Source: Flavobacterium limicola (GTDB lineage Bacteria; Bacteroidota; Bacteroidia; Flavobacteriales; Flavobacteriaceae). Taken from it: DNA of 64,000 bases. This document shows, piece after piece, positions 26,102 through 34,543 of the stretch; position 1 is the stretch's first letter, and each line of letters opens with the position of its first letter. Location of the stretch: contig NZ_RBXA01000002.1 in NCBI RefSeq assembly GCF_003634755.1, positions 434,001 through 498,000 of the forward strand. Direction: 5' to 3'. The translations under genes were made by a program, and so were the position numbers. The notes under the pieces were generated by a model that worked only from the letters and a program-made list of their open reading frames with translations, did no database searches and was not told the DNA's origin.

Positions 26102-26950
26102 ATGCCAATTTTTGGAACAACAATTTTATCATTTATCCCCGGATGGAGTGCCGAAGGAGGTCGTTTTGCGATAGAAAAGACCGCTGAATATGGTTTTGAT
26201 ATGCTTGAAATTATCCTACCAAGTTCATTAGATTTCGATGCTAAAACAACAAAAAAACTACTTGACGATAATCGCATTTTAGGTCGTTGCACGTTGAATC
26301 TACCCGCAAACTGTCACATTCCTTTCTTTCCGGAACAAGCCGCTTCACAAATAAAATCAGCTCTTGACAAAGTAGCTGACATGGACGGTGATTTTTTAGG
26401 AGGTGTTTTGCATTCCGCCATAGGAACATTTACGGGAAATCCTTGTACCAAAGAGGAGAAAATCATCATTCAACAAGTATTTACCGAAGTTGCCGATTAT
26501 GCCAACAAAAGAAATATCACAATTGCTCCCGAACCCATTAATCGGTACGAAAGTTATGTATTCACGGCAGCAGATGAAGTTTTGGATATGATTGAATCTA
26601 TAGGAAAACCTAACATAGGATTACACCTGGATACTTTTCATATGAATATTGAAGAACGGAATTTCTACGATCCCATTATTCGTGCAGGAAACCGTTTGAA
26701 ACATGTACATATAACAGAAAGTGATCGTGGTATGACCGGCGAAGGCAACGTGTATTGGGATGATTTTTTTAAAGCTTTAGCAGCCATTAACTATCAAGGT
26801 CCGCTGGTTTTGGAGAATTTTTCTTCAGAAATCACAGCATTGGTTGGCCCAACTTCTTTGTGGAGACCTTCTAAATACAACTCAGAAGATCTCGCCAAAG
26901 GCAGTCTAGCTTTTATGAAGAAAATGGTCGAAAAATGGTATACGAATTAA
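26102..26950 (+). CDS. Ketose 3-epimerase (D-tagatose/D-psicose 3-epimerase-like)
   Basis: 282-residue AP-endonuclease-2-type TIM barrel. The Mn-binding residues of the DTE/DPE family are visible: Glu in IAPEPINRYES, Asp and His in GLHLDTFHMNIEE, His in KHVHITESDRG and Glu in LVLENFSS. DTE/DPE enzymes interconvert ketohexoses at C3 (fructose/psicose, tagatose/sorbose); the substrate here is inferred. Sits between the porin and the PfkB kinase in the sugar operon, with A-rich sequence ahead of the ATG. Confidence 0.82.
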   Translation: MPIFGTTILSFIPGWSAEGGRFAIEKTAEYGFDMLEIILPSSLDFDAKTTKKLLDDNRILGRCTLNLPANCHIPFFPEQAASQIKSALDKVADMDGDFLGGVLHSAIGTFTGNPCTKEEKIIIQQVFTEVADYANKRNITIAPEPINRYESYVFTAADEVLDMIESIGKPNIGLHLDTFHMNIEERNFYDPIIRAGNRLKHVHITESDRGMTGEGNVYWDDFFKALAAINYQGPLVLENFSSEITALVGPTSLWRPSKYNSEDLAKGSLAFMKKMVEKWYTN

Positions 26951-27011
26951 CTATAATTAAAACCTAAAAAAAGTAATTATTCAATGCTTTTTTTACAAAA
27001 AATCACAACAA

Positions 27012-27950
27012 ATGAAAAAGAAATTAAACGGTGTTTGTTTTGGAGAAATCCTTTTTGATGTTTTTCTGGAGCATAAAAAAATTGGTGGAGCTCCGCTAAA
27101 TGTGGCTTCAAGATTAAGTTCGCTAGGAGGGGAGGTTTCCGTTATCAGTGGAGTAGGGAACGATTTAAACGGAAAAGAATTAATAGAGTATTTGAATATT
27201 TCAGGAATTAACACCGATGCTGTTCAAGTAAAGGATAATTATCCAACTGGCTTAGTTAACGTTATTTTGAATGAAAAAGGAAATGCATCGTATGATATCA
27301 ATTATCCATCGGCTTGGGACAAAATTGAAACTTCAAATGAGAATATTTCAATCGTAAAAAATGCAGATTTTTTTGTATTCGGAAGCTTGTCTTCAAGAGA
27401 TTCAGTTTCCAGAAATACATTGGAACAACTTTTAGCTGTAGCCAAATATAAAATATTTGATGTGAATTTAAGAGTGCCGCATTACACCAAGAAAAATGTT
27501 TTGGATTTATTACAAGAAGCTGATTTCATTAAGTTTAACGATGATGAGTTAAATGAAATTTGCGAAGATTTAAATTCAAATAAAAAGTCATTAGAACAAA
27601 ATATTAAATTCATTGCAAAGGAAACCAACACTGATACTGTTTGTGTTACTCTTGGATCTCATGGCGCAGTTTTATATTGTAATGATACTTTTTATCACAA
27701 TTGCGGTTTCAAAGTAAATGTAGTTGATACTGTGGGTTCAGGAGATTCATTTTTAGCTTCATTAATTATAATGTTGTTGAATGGAGAAGACCCACAATAC
27801 GCCATTAATTTTGCCAGTGCCGTAGGCGCAATTGTGGCTCAAAGCGAAGGTGCAAACCCAGTAATTTCTCCATCTGAAATAGAAGATTTTTTATCTGGAT
27901 TTGATAAAATAGAAACGAAAATCAAGGAATCAGTAACTATTTATAACTAA
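27012..27950 (+). CDS. PfkB-family carbohydrate kinase (fructokinase-like)
   Basis: 312 residues. The ribokinase/PfkB signatures are GEILFDVFLEHKKIGGAPLNVA near the N-terminus and VDTVGSGDSFLASLI with the catalytic Asp near residue 248. It probably phosphorylates the sugar delivered by the next gene's symporter, after or instead of C3 epimerisation. Fructokinase is the nearest label, but related hexulokinases look alike. 61 bp after the epimerase and 20 bp before the transporter gene. Confidence 0.85.
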   Translation: MKKKLNGVCFGEILFDVFLEHKKIGGAPLNVASRLSSLGGEVSVISGVGNDLNGKELIEYLNISGINTDAVQVKDNYPTGLVNVILNEKGNASYDINYPSAWDKIETSNENISIVKNADFFVFGSLSSRDSVSRNTLEQLLAVAKYKIFDVNLRVPHYTKKNVLDLLQEADFIKFNDDELNEICEDLNSNKKSLEQNIKFIAKETNTDTVCVTLGSHGAVLYCNDTFYHNCGFKVNVVDTVGSGDSFLASLIIMLLNGEDPQYAINFASAVGAIVAQSEGANPVISPSEIEDFLSGFDKIETKIKESVTIYN

Positions 27951-27970
27951 CCAATTAAACCAACCCAACA

Positions 27971-29308
27971 ATGAATCAATTCAAAAAAATCCCTGTAGTC
28001 AGTAAGGAATTCGCTTTTCAATTTATCATCATAACCATATTATTCGCGCTGTGGGGAATTGCTAATGATTTGACAACTCCGATGGTTTCAACTTTCAAAA
28101 AAGTGATGCCAGAACTTTCAAATACACAAGCCTCATTAGTACAATTTGCTTTTTATTTTGGTTATTTCTTCATGGCATTGCCGGCGGCATTGTTCATTAG
28201 AAAATACAGTTATAAATCGGGAATAATTTTGGGTCTTATTTTATATGCAACAGGCGCTTTTTTATTCTATCCAGCCGCACATTATCAAAGTTATACTTTT
28301 TTCCTTGTTTCATTATGGGTGATTACTTGTGGATTAGCATTTCTGGAAACCACTTCAAACCCTTTGATTTTATTCCTTGGAAATAAAGAAACCGCAACGC
28401 AACGTTTGAATTTAGCGCAGGCATTTAACCCAATTGGAGCGATAACTGGACTAGTGATGGCGCAGTTTTTAGTGATTAAAGAAATAAAATCAGATGACTA
28501 TACACAAGAAGCGTATAAAGCTTTAACTTCAAGTGAGTTGGCCAGTATTCGTGAAAATGATTTAGATATTATAAGTATCCCGTACATTGGATTAGGAATT
28601 TTTGTCTTAGTAATTTTAATCATTATTATTTTAACAAAAATGCCTAAAACTGCACAAGAAGATAAAATGTCTGTATCTGAATCATTTAAAAAGTTATTTG
28701 TCAATAAAAATTACAAACACGGCGTAATTGCGCAAGCTTTTTATGTTGGTGCGCAAATTATGTGTTGGACCTTTATTTTTCAATATGTAGACAACATCAA
28801 CAAAACATTTGGATTAGAATTAACAGCCACATATTACAACATAGCGGCCATGATTTTATTTTTAATGGGCCGATGGATTGGAACTGGTTTGATGAAAACT
28901 ATAAATCCATCAAAAATATTAATGGTTTTTGGTATTGGCGGAGTAATTTGTGCAGCTGGAGCAATTGTATTTCAAGGAATGCCAGGACTAATTTCGCTAG
29001 TTTGTATTTCTATTTTCATGTCGATTATGTTTCCAACAATTTATGGTATAGCACTAAAAGATATGGGAGACGAAGCAAAAATTGGCTCTGCAGGTTTAGT
29101 TATGGCTATTGTTGGTGGCGCACTGATGCCTGTTTTACAAGGGAGTATTTTAGATTTAGGCGGTTCTGGTTTTGCTGATATTAAATTATTTGGTTTTATT
29201 CCAGAAGTTAATTTTTCTTTTATTTTGCCTTTAATATGCTTGGCTGTAGTTGCTTATTATGGATGTAGTACATTGAAAGCATCTAAGAAAATTATAGTTA
29301 CAGTTTAA
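27971..29308 (+). CDS. FucP/GluP-type sugar:H+ symporter (MFS)
   Basis: 445 residues with about 12 membrane helices. ALWGIANDLTTPMVSTFKK in helix 1, QFAFYFGYFFMALPAALFI, and FLETTSNPLILFLGNKETAT with RLNLAQAFNPIGAITG are hallmarks of the L-fucose permease group. In Bacteroidetes this group carries fucose, glucose/galactose, mannose, fructose or N-acetylhexosamines, so substrate cannot be set from sequence. Last gene of the sugar operon, with a strong terminator right after. Confidence 0.9.
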   Translation: MNQFKKIPVVSKEFAFQFIIITILFALWGIANDLTTPMVSTFKKVMPELSNTQASLVQFAFYFGYFFMALPAALFIRKYSYKSGIILGLILYATGAFLFYPAAHYQSYTFFLVSLWVITCGLAFLETTSNPLILFLGNKETATQRLNLAQAFNPIGAITGLVMAQFLVIKEIKSDDYTQEAYKALTSSELASIRENDLDIISIPYIGLGIFVLVILIIIILTKMPKTAQEDKMSVSESFKKLFVNKNYKHGVIAQAFYVGAQIMCWTFIFQYVDNINKTFGLELTATYYNIAAMILFLMGRWIGTGLMKTINPSKILMVFGIGGVICAAGAIVFQGMPGLISLVCISIFMSIMFPTIYGIALKDMGDEAKIGSAGLVMAIVGGALMPVLQGSILDLGGSGFADIKLFGFIPEVNFSFILPLICLAVVAYYGCSTLKASKKIIVTV

Positions 29309-29311
29309 TTT

Positions 29312-29362
29312 AAAAAAGACACGAATAATGTATTCTCATTCATTATTCGTGTCTTTTTTTAA
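29312..29362 (+). terminator. Rho-independent terminator of the sugar operon
   Basis: AAAAAAGACACGAATAATG (29312-29330) pairs with CATTATTCGTGTCTTTTTT (29341-29359): a 19-bp perfect stem with a 10-nt loop and T-run, directly after the symporter stop. Confidence 0.93.
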
Positions 29363-29402
29363 AATATAACAATTGACAAAGCATGATTTAAATTATTGGT
29401 AT

Positions 29403-29410
29403 TATCTTTG
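29403..29410 (+). promoter_or_regulatory. Predicted -7 element ahead of the decayed small gene
   Basis: TATCTTTG fits TAnnTTTG; a TTGACA lies at 29373, 27 bp upstream, which is a long spacing. Confidence 0.35.
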
Positions 29411-29446
29411 AAAAACTTTAGTACGTATAATCCTAACATAAAAACT

Positions 29447-29624
29447 ATGAAAAAATTACTTTTTTATTATTTACAATGTTTGCAGTTTTAGTTCATTCTA
29501 AGGAAAAGAAATTACTTATGATGCAGGAAACGGTAATTTAGTATCTTCCACGAAAGGAAAAAGTAAAAACTTTTTTCAATTATATAAAAATGGTAAACAA
29601 GTATTTAGTAAAAATCTATATTAG
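29447..29624 (+). pseudogene. Frameshifted remnant of a small secreted protein gene
   Basis: From ATG 29447 the frame gives MKKLLF and then stops early. A shift of one base restores a hydrophobic run (TMFAVLVHS) like a signal peptide, and a second shift gives a clean tail EITYDAGNGNLVSSTKGKSK followed by NFFQLYKNGKQVFSKNLY and TAG at 29622. The three pieces together look like one small exported protein broken by two indels. The family is not recognised. A programmed event or sequencing error is possible, but two shifts in 60 codons favour decay. Confidence 0.5.
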
Positions 29625-29665
29625 GTATTAAAATAAGTCTTTTCAATCCTTAATCGAAAAATTTT

Positions 29666-30310
29666 ATGAAAGAAGAAGCTGTAAAATTTATTTCTGAAGT
29701 AATAAAACCATGGGAAATTCTTAATAACAAATTTTCAACACCGTTATCTATGAATCCTGCTATAAATGACTTTATAACTTCTGCAAATGCGTTAACAATC
29801 TCAATAAAGCATTTACCCGAATCTTTGATACAAGCAAAGCCTTATGACTTGGCTCAAGAAAACAGAGCTTACGAGATACTTCATGACTTAGCTGATTCTA
29901 TTAAACATGGAGCTAAGAACTTGAGAAATCAAGGAAGAAGATCAACAATAGACGTTTCTTCAATGTTTGAAAGAAATTCTGATGCAATGGTTAGATTTTT
30001 ACGAAATCGAATTTCAATTATGCATAATACATATGGTAAAATTGATTTTATGGAATGCACAATGGAAGCTTCTAAATTTGTTGCTGAAAAACTTGATGTT
30101 AGAACAGATTGGAATCCGCAAATAATTATTAGAAATGGCGAGTTTTCAAATGAAATTTACGTTCATGCTAGTGTTGAAAACCAAGTACATTGGCAAGCAA
30201 TGAAATTAGAATTTGTAGAATTACAAGTTGATGGAACTTATAACAATGTTGATTTGAACGGAGAAATATTATTTCAATTAACTGTCGATGACCAATTAAG
30301 CATTGGTTAA
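29666..30310 (+). CDS. Hypothetical protein (214 aa), no recognised family
   Basis: No signal peptide or membrane segment. The first 140 residues look helical, with HDLADSIKHGAKNLRNQGRR as the most distinctive stretch; the last 70 look like a beta-rich domain (NPQIIIRNGEFSNEIYVHAS). I do not recognise a family. It stands between the sugar-operon terminator plus decayed gene and a DUF2911 gene on the other strand, and might be an accessory acquisition. Length and coding continuity support a real gene. Confidence 0.55.
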   Translation: MKEEAVKFISEVIKPWEILNNKFSTPLSMNPAINDFITSANALTISIKHLPESLIQAKPYDLAQENRAYEILHDLADSIKHGAKNLRNQGRRSTIDVSSMFERNSDAMVRFLRNRISIMHNTYGKIDFMECTMEASKFVAEKLDVRTDWNPQIIIRNGEFSNEIYVHASVENQVHWQAMKLEFVELQVDGTYNNVDLNGEILFQLTVDDQLSIG

Positions 30311-30425
30311 ATATATAAATAATCTCCAATACAAAAACTTAATTGATTTATGGTGAATATAATTTGAACTATAATTTATATTATGTAAAATAGAATTTTT
30401 GAAAACCAATACATCTACCATAAAA

Positions 30426-30460
30426 AAACAGCATCTACTATTTTCGATGCTGTTTATAAA
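30426..30460. terminator. Hairpin between convergent genes
   Basis: AAACAGCATC (30426-30435) pairs with GATGCTGTTT (30446-30455). A-run on the left and T-rich tail on the right allow it to serve both convergent transcripts. Confidence 0.7.
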
Positions 30461-30479
30461 ATTATAAAAATCTATCTAC

Positions 30480-30986
30480 TTACTTTACTGAAAATGGTAT
30501 CGTCCAATTATCCCAATTTAACGAAACCGTATTTTTTTCGATAACGTAAACTAATTTTTCAGCTTTTGCTTTAGCAACTTTTTGCTTAACTGTAAATCTT
30601 AATTGATCTTCTTTTTCTTTGTATTTATAAGCGCCCCATTGTTTAGCTTCTTTATTGAAAATGATTACACATTCTTTTTCATTTGGAATAACAAAAAAAG
30701 AATATTTACCAGCTGGTAATTTTGAACCTTCAATTGTGACTTCTTTATCAGTTTCAAAAGTTGTTGCATCATTTGCACCAGCGCGCCAAACCTGATTAAA
30801 TGGCACTAATTTCCCCCAAATTTCTCTTCCGTTAACTGATGGACTACCATAATTGATTGTAATTTTAGCTCCATTAATTTTTCCGGTTGCTACTTCTTTA
30901 CTACTGGAAGGCTTTCCTTGTGCAGCCATAAAATTTACAATCAATAATGTAAAAAGCGAAAAATGTATTTTTCTAAGTAATTTCAT
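30480..30986 (-). CDS. Secreted DUF2911 protein
   Basis: 168 residues with a signal peptide (MKLLRKIHFSLFTLLIVNFMAAQ). The mature part matches DUF2911: GAKITINYGSPSVNGREIWG, LVPFNQVWRAGANDATTFE and LPAGKYSFFVIPNEKE. DUF2911 proteins are common, uncharacterised periplasmic beta-sandwich proteins in Bacteroidetes. It stands alone on its strand, with a hairpin downstream. Confidence 0.88.
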   Translation of the reverse strand: MKLLRKIHFSLFTLLIVNFMAAQGKPSSSKEVATGKINGAKITINYGSPSVNGREIWGKLVPFNQVWRAGANDATTFETDKEVTIEGSKLPAGKYSFFVIPNEKECVIIFNKEAKQWGAYKYKEKEDQLRFTVKQKVAKAKAEKLVYVIEKNTVSLNWDNWTIPFSVK

Positions 30987-31124
30987 GATTTAAAATGTTT
31001 TAATTTTTAAAATAAAAGTAAAAAAAGTTGATTTAGTTTATTAAAATCGATACTTATTTTATGAAAAAATTAAGTATTGTATAATTTAATTGTTTTGCTG
31101 CATTAATGGCTGTGTTATAATTTT

Positions 31125-31132
31125 TAAATTTG
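31125..31132 (+). promoter_or_regulatory. Predicted -7 element of the DUF294 gene
   Basis: TAAATTTG fits TAnnTTTG. A TTTG lies at 31094-31097, 27 bp upstream. The start codon is 39 bp downstream. Confidence 0.4.
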
Positions 31133-31170
31133 TTATTTTTACAACCCTATAGATTATTTATTTACAAACT

Positions 31171-33087
31171 ATGAATACAATTGCTGAGCACATTGCTGAT
31201 TTTTTAAAAGAATACTCTCCATTTAATCATTTATCATTTGAAGAGTTATCTGAAATTGCTACAAATATTCGTGTTGTAAATTTGGAAAAAAACAAAATAT
31301 TGTTTCAAGTAAATGATCTTTTGCACGATAGTTTTTATGTCGTGGCTTCAGGAACTATTAACCTGTCTGTTATTGCAGATGCCGAGGAAACCTTACTCAA
31401 TAAGTGTTTTGCAGGAGACATCTTTGGATTGCGTCCGTTTTTTGCCAAAAACAATTATATGATGACTGCCAAAGCAAGAGAAGAAAGTATCGTTTATGCT
31501 ATTCCAATAAGCACTTTTCGCCCTTTTGTAGCCAATAATTCTGAGGTTTTAAATTTTTTATTGGAAAGTTTTGCCGTAAACACTCGCAATCCAAAGGATA
31601 AAGAAAATTTAATCGGAAAATTAATTTCTGACAATGTATTCTATTCGGATCAGCAATCGGAAATGCAATATTTTCAATCTTTAGTCTACAATACTACTCC
31701 TTTAAAAACAAATGTTACAGCAATTATAAAAGATGTCGCTCAATTAATGACTGAATCTTTAAAAAATAACATCGTAGTATGTGATAATAATATTCCGTTG
31801 GGCATTATTACTGATACAGATATGCGTTCGAAAATTGCCACTGGCAGGTATCCGGTAACCGTTTCAGTAGATAAAATTATGTCTTCTCCGGTTATTACTG
31901 TCGTGGAGAATGTTTCTCTTGCAGAAGCGCAATTACTAATGTTAAAACACAATGTGACGCATTTATGTGTAACTCAGGACGGAACTGATAAATCTGAAGT
32001 AAAAGGAATCATATCCGAACACGATTTGATTGTGGCTCAAGCCAATAATCCAGGAGTCTTAATAAAAGAAATAAAACGTTGCCAATCACCAAAAGAACTA
32101 AAACAAATACGAGATCGTTTAACAGATTTGATTCAGACATCTATTTCCAAAAATATTCCGCTATCACACGTTTTTAATATTGCAAGCGAAATTAATCTGG
32201 CTATAATTAAACGTTCCGTAGAATTATCTATTTTAGATTTAGGTTCACCTCCTGCCCGTTTTGCGTGGTTAAGCATTGGAAGTCAAGGAAGAAAAGAACA
32301 ACTTTTATTGACTGATCAAGACAGTATTTTGATTTTTGAAGATGTGGCTGCTGACAAATATCGTGACGTAAAAGACTATTTCCTTAAACTTGGAAAAAAA
32401 ACTACTGCTACTCTTGAAAAAATCGGTTATGAATTATGTCCAAACGGACATATGGGAAGCAATATGCTTTGGTGTAAATCACTGACTGATTGGACAAAAC
32501 AATATGACAGTTGGATGAACACTCCAGGTGAAAACAGTAATGATTTAAGCAGTATTTTCTTTGATTACGAAATTACTTTTGGCGAACAAAAAATTGAAGA
32601 TGCTATTGGAAATGTAGTATTTAAAAACGTAAAAAACAATACTTTATTCTTTGACTTCTTAGGAAATGACGCTTTGAGAAAAAACTCTCCATTGACTTTT
32701 TTCAAAAAATTTAATGTAGAAGAAGAAGGTCCGAATAAAGATAAATTTGATATCAAAACACGTGCTTTAATGCCATTGATTGACGGTGCTCGTTTATTTA
32801 CTTTAAATTTTGACATAAGAGGAATTAACAACACGTTTCAACGATTCAAGCAACTGTCTATTATTGACCCAAAACATGCTGAAATCTATCTTAATTGTGC
32901 AGAAGCTTTTTTGACTTTATCAAAATTCCGAACCTTAGAAGGTCTAAAAAATGATAATTCAGGCCAATTCATAAATTTAGAGGAATTATCAAAAATTGAC
33001 AGAGAAAAATTGAAAAATGCTTTGCTCCCTATGAGAGAATTGGAAGAATTAATAAAAAGTAAATTTCAACTTACTCAATTTTCATAA
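31171..33087 (+). CDS. cNMP-binding / CBS-pair / DUF294 putative nucleotidyltransferase
   Basis: 638 residues in four parts: a cyclic-nucleotide-binding-like domain (about 15-130), two CBS repeats (about 165-290, e.g. VDKIMSSPVITVVENVSLAE), a DUF294 nucleotidyltransferase core (about 360-390) with SIGSQGRKEQLLLTDQDS holding the GS and DxD-type residues, and a helical C-terminal DUF294 domain. It is a GlnD-like regulator architecture; CBS domains likely sense adenine nucleotides. In flavobacteria such genes are often near acetyl-CoA synthetase; acs is 7 kb away here. The next gene starts 2 bp after its stop. Confidence 0.86.
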   Translation: MNTIAEHIADFLKEYSPFNHLSFEELSEIATNIRVVNLEKNKILFQVNDLLHDSFYVVASGTINLSVIADAEETLLNKCFAGDIFGLRPFFAKNNYMMTAKAREESIVYAIPISTFRPFVANNSEVLNFLLESFAVNTRNPKDKENLIGKLISDNVFYSDQQSEMQYFQSLVYNTTPLKTNVTAIIKDVAQLMTESLKNNIVVCDNNIPLGIITDTDMRSKIATGRYPVTVSVDKIMSSPVITVVENVSLAEAQLLMLKHNVTHLCVTQDGTDKSEVKGIISEHDLIVAQANNPGVLIKEIKRCQSPKELKQIRDRLTDLIQTSISKNIPLSHVFNIASEINLAIIKRSVELSILDLGSPPARFAWLSIGSQGRKEQLLLTDQDSILIFEDVAADKYRDVKDYFLKLGKKTTATLEKIGYELCPNGHMGSNMLWCKSLTDWTKQYDSWMNTPGENSNDLSSIFFDYEITFGEQKIEDAIGNVVFKNVKNNTLFFDFLGNDALRKNSPLTFFKKFNVEEEGPNKDKFDIKTRALMPLIDGARLFTLNFDIRGINNTFQRFKQLSIIDPKHAEIYLNCAEAFLTLSKFRTLEGLKNDNSGQFINLEELSKIDREKLKNALLPMRELEELIKSKFQLTQFS

Positions 33088-33089
33088 TT

Positions 33090-33686
33090 ATGTTAGACTG
33101 GTTAAAAAATATTAACAAAGAATATCCTGATTTTTGGAAAACCTATATTTCTAAATTTGAGAAGAAATCATCTCGCTTTGTAGTTGTATCAACAGAAACT
33201 TCAGGCTTAAATCCGGATAAAGATGTTATTTTATCAATTGGCTCTTTTGCCATAATTGATAATAGTATCGTTATAGGAGATAATTTTGAGGCTGTTTTAT
33301 TGCAGTATAAATTTTTCCATGATAATGGACTTTCTAATGAATTTTTAGTTGAAAGTAAAATGAAAAAATTAGGCGAACCAGAAGCCATAAAATTGTTCAT
33401 TGAATTCATTGGAAACTCTGTTTTAGTAGGACATCACGTTGATTTTGATGTTGAAATGATCAATGCAGCCTTAGAACGACTAGATTGTGGAAGATTAAAA
33501 AATGAGGCGCTGGATATCGATGTAATGCACAGGAAATTACATGACATCAATGATAAACAATTTTCTCTAGAAGAACTTTGTGTTGCCTATAACATTCCTG
33601 TTAGTGACCGAAATTCAGCTGCTGAGGATGCCTATAAAACCGCTTTGTTATTTTTAAAATTAAAATCAAGACTGGGAATAAAATAA
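33090..33686 (+). CDS. DnaQ-fold 3'-5' exonuclease-like protein, catalytic residues altered
   Basis: 198 residues of the RNase-T/DnaQ exonuclease fold. ExoI should read DxE but is S34-T-E36; ExoII is intact (VGHHVDFDVEMI); ExoIII normally has H-x4-D but reads N175-SAAE-D180. Loss of the first Asp and of the catalytic His suggests it binds rather than cuts nucleic acid. The start lies 2 bp after the DUF294 gene stop, so the two are coupled. Their pairing implies a shared function, inferred only. Confidence 0.83.
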   Translation: MLDWLKNINKEYPDFWKTYISKFEKKSSRFVVVSTETSGLNPDKDVILSIGSFAIIDNSIVIGDNFEAVLLQYKFFHDNGLSNEFLVESKMKKLGEPEAIKLFIEFIGNSVLVGHHVDFDVEMINAALERLDCGRLKNEALDIDVMHRKLHDINDKQFSLEELCVAYNIPVSDRNSAAEDAYKTALLFLKLKSRLGIK

Positions 33687-33711
33687 TTATGCTCAAAAAG
33701 TGTAATAAGTT

Positions 33712-34203
33712 TTAATCCAATAAAGTTATTCCTTCCCAAAATCTTCCATGATTGGTTATAGAAACGGGTTTTTCAATCTTTGAATTGCAATCAATTGTAA
33801 AAGGAATTCCATTTTTTTTTAAAATTTTAACAGCAGGATTAATGCTTTTAATTTTTTTGAAATACTCTTTTTCGACAACTGCAATCGTATAAATTGAATC
33901 GTTTTCGATTTTGCTTTGGGTAAAATATGTTTTTCCTCTAATGGAAACGGTTCCCAAAGTTCCATTTTCGTAAAAACATTCCAGTTGTAAAGGAAAAAAG
34001 CCCCGAATTCCTGTTTCCCGATTATAGATTTTATAGGCCGCCTCTTTTCTAGACCATAAATTCCAAACCATGATTTCTGGGTTCGCATCATTCAAAATCA
34101 TTTGTTGCTCGTTTTTAGTAAATATTTTATCTAAAAATCGGTTGCGTTGCCAGTTGCTTTCTTTTCTGGCTAAAGCCAAATCCACGATGTCGTTTCCAAT
34201 CAT
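33712..34203 (-). CDS. 4'-phosphopantetheinyl transferase superfamily protein
   Basis: 163 residues. MIGNDIVDLALAR carries the first Mg-binding Asp and WSRKEAAYKIY the conserved W-x-x-K-E-A-x-x-K of the family. It would move 4'-phosphopantetheine from CoA to a carrier protein, presumably the ACP encoded 25 bp upstream. Last gene of the seven-gene polyketide cluster (transcribed from 39153 down). The length is nearer AcpS-like dedicated enzymes than the two-domain Sfp type. Confidence 0.85.
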   Translation of the reverse strand: MIGNDIVDLALARKESNWQRNRFLDKIFTKNEQQMILNDANPEIMVWNLWSRKEAAYKIYNRETGIRGFFPLQLECFYENGTLGTVSIRGKTYFTQSKIENDSIYTIAVVEKEYFKKIKSINPAVKILKKNGIPFTIDCNSKIEKPVSITNHGRFWEGITLLD

Positions 34204-34228
34204 TTTTTACTAACTTTTTACTGATAAT

Positions 34229-34489
34229 TCACGAATTTTTTTCTGACAATTTATTCTCGATAATTTCCATTGCTGCTTTTACATTAACCATGCGTTCCAT
34301 AGCCTCATTATCAATTACAATGTCATATTTCTCTTCGATATCTAAAATCACATCTACTAAATTAGCAGAATTGATTTTCAAATCATTTATAAAATCAGTA
34401 TCTTCTGTAAGGCCATCAAAAGCTTCTTGATTTTGAATATACGGCTTTACTATGTTCTTTAATTCTTCAATTGTTTGTTCTTTATTCAT
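34229..34489 (-). CDS. Acyl carrier protein of the polyketide cluster
   Basis: 86 residues with the ACP four-helix pattern. The attachment serine is in FINDLKINSANLVDVILDIE (Ser41), so the usual DSL motif reads NSA. The flanking INSANLVDV matches helix 2 of ACPs well enough to call it. It differs from housekeeping AcpP and would be dedicated to the cluster. 54 bp after the ketosynthase gene and 25 bp before the transferase gene. Confidence 0.85.
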   Translation of the reverse strand: MNKEQTIEELKNIVKPYIQNQEAFDGLTEDTDFINDLKINSANLVDVILDIEEKYDIVIDNEAMERMVNVKAAMEIIENKLSEKNS

Positions 34490-34543
34490 AATTTTTTACT
34501 TTTTGTTACTGTTTTCAATTCGAGATTAGCTATAAATTTTTGA

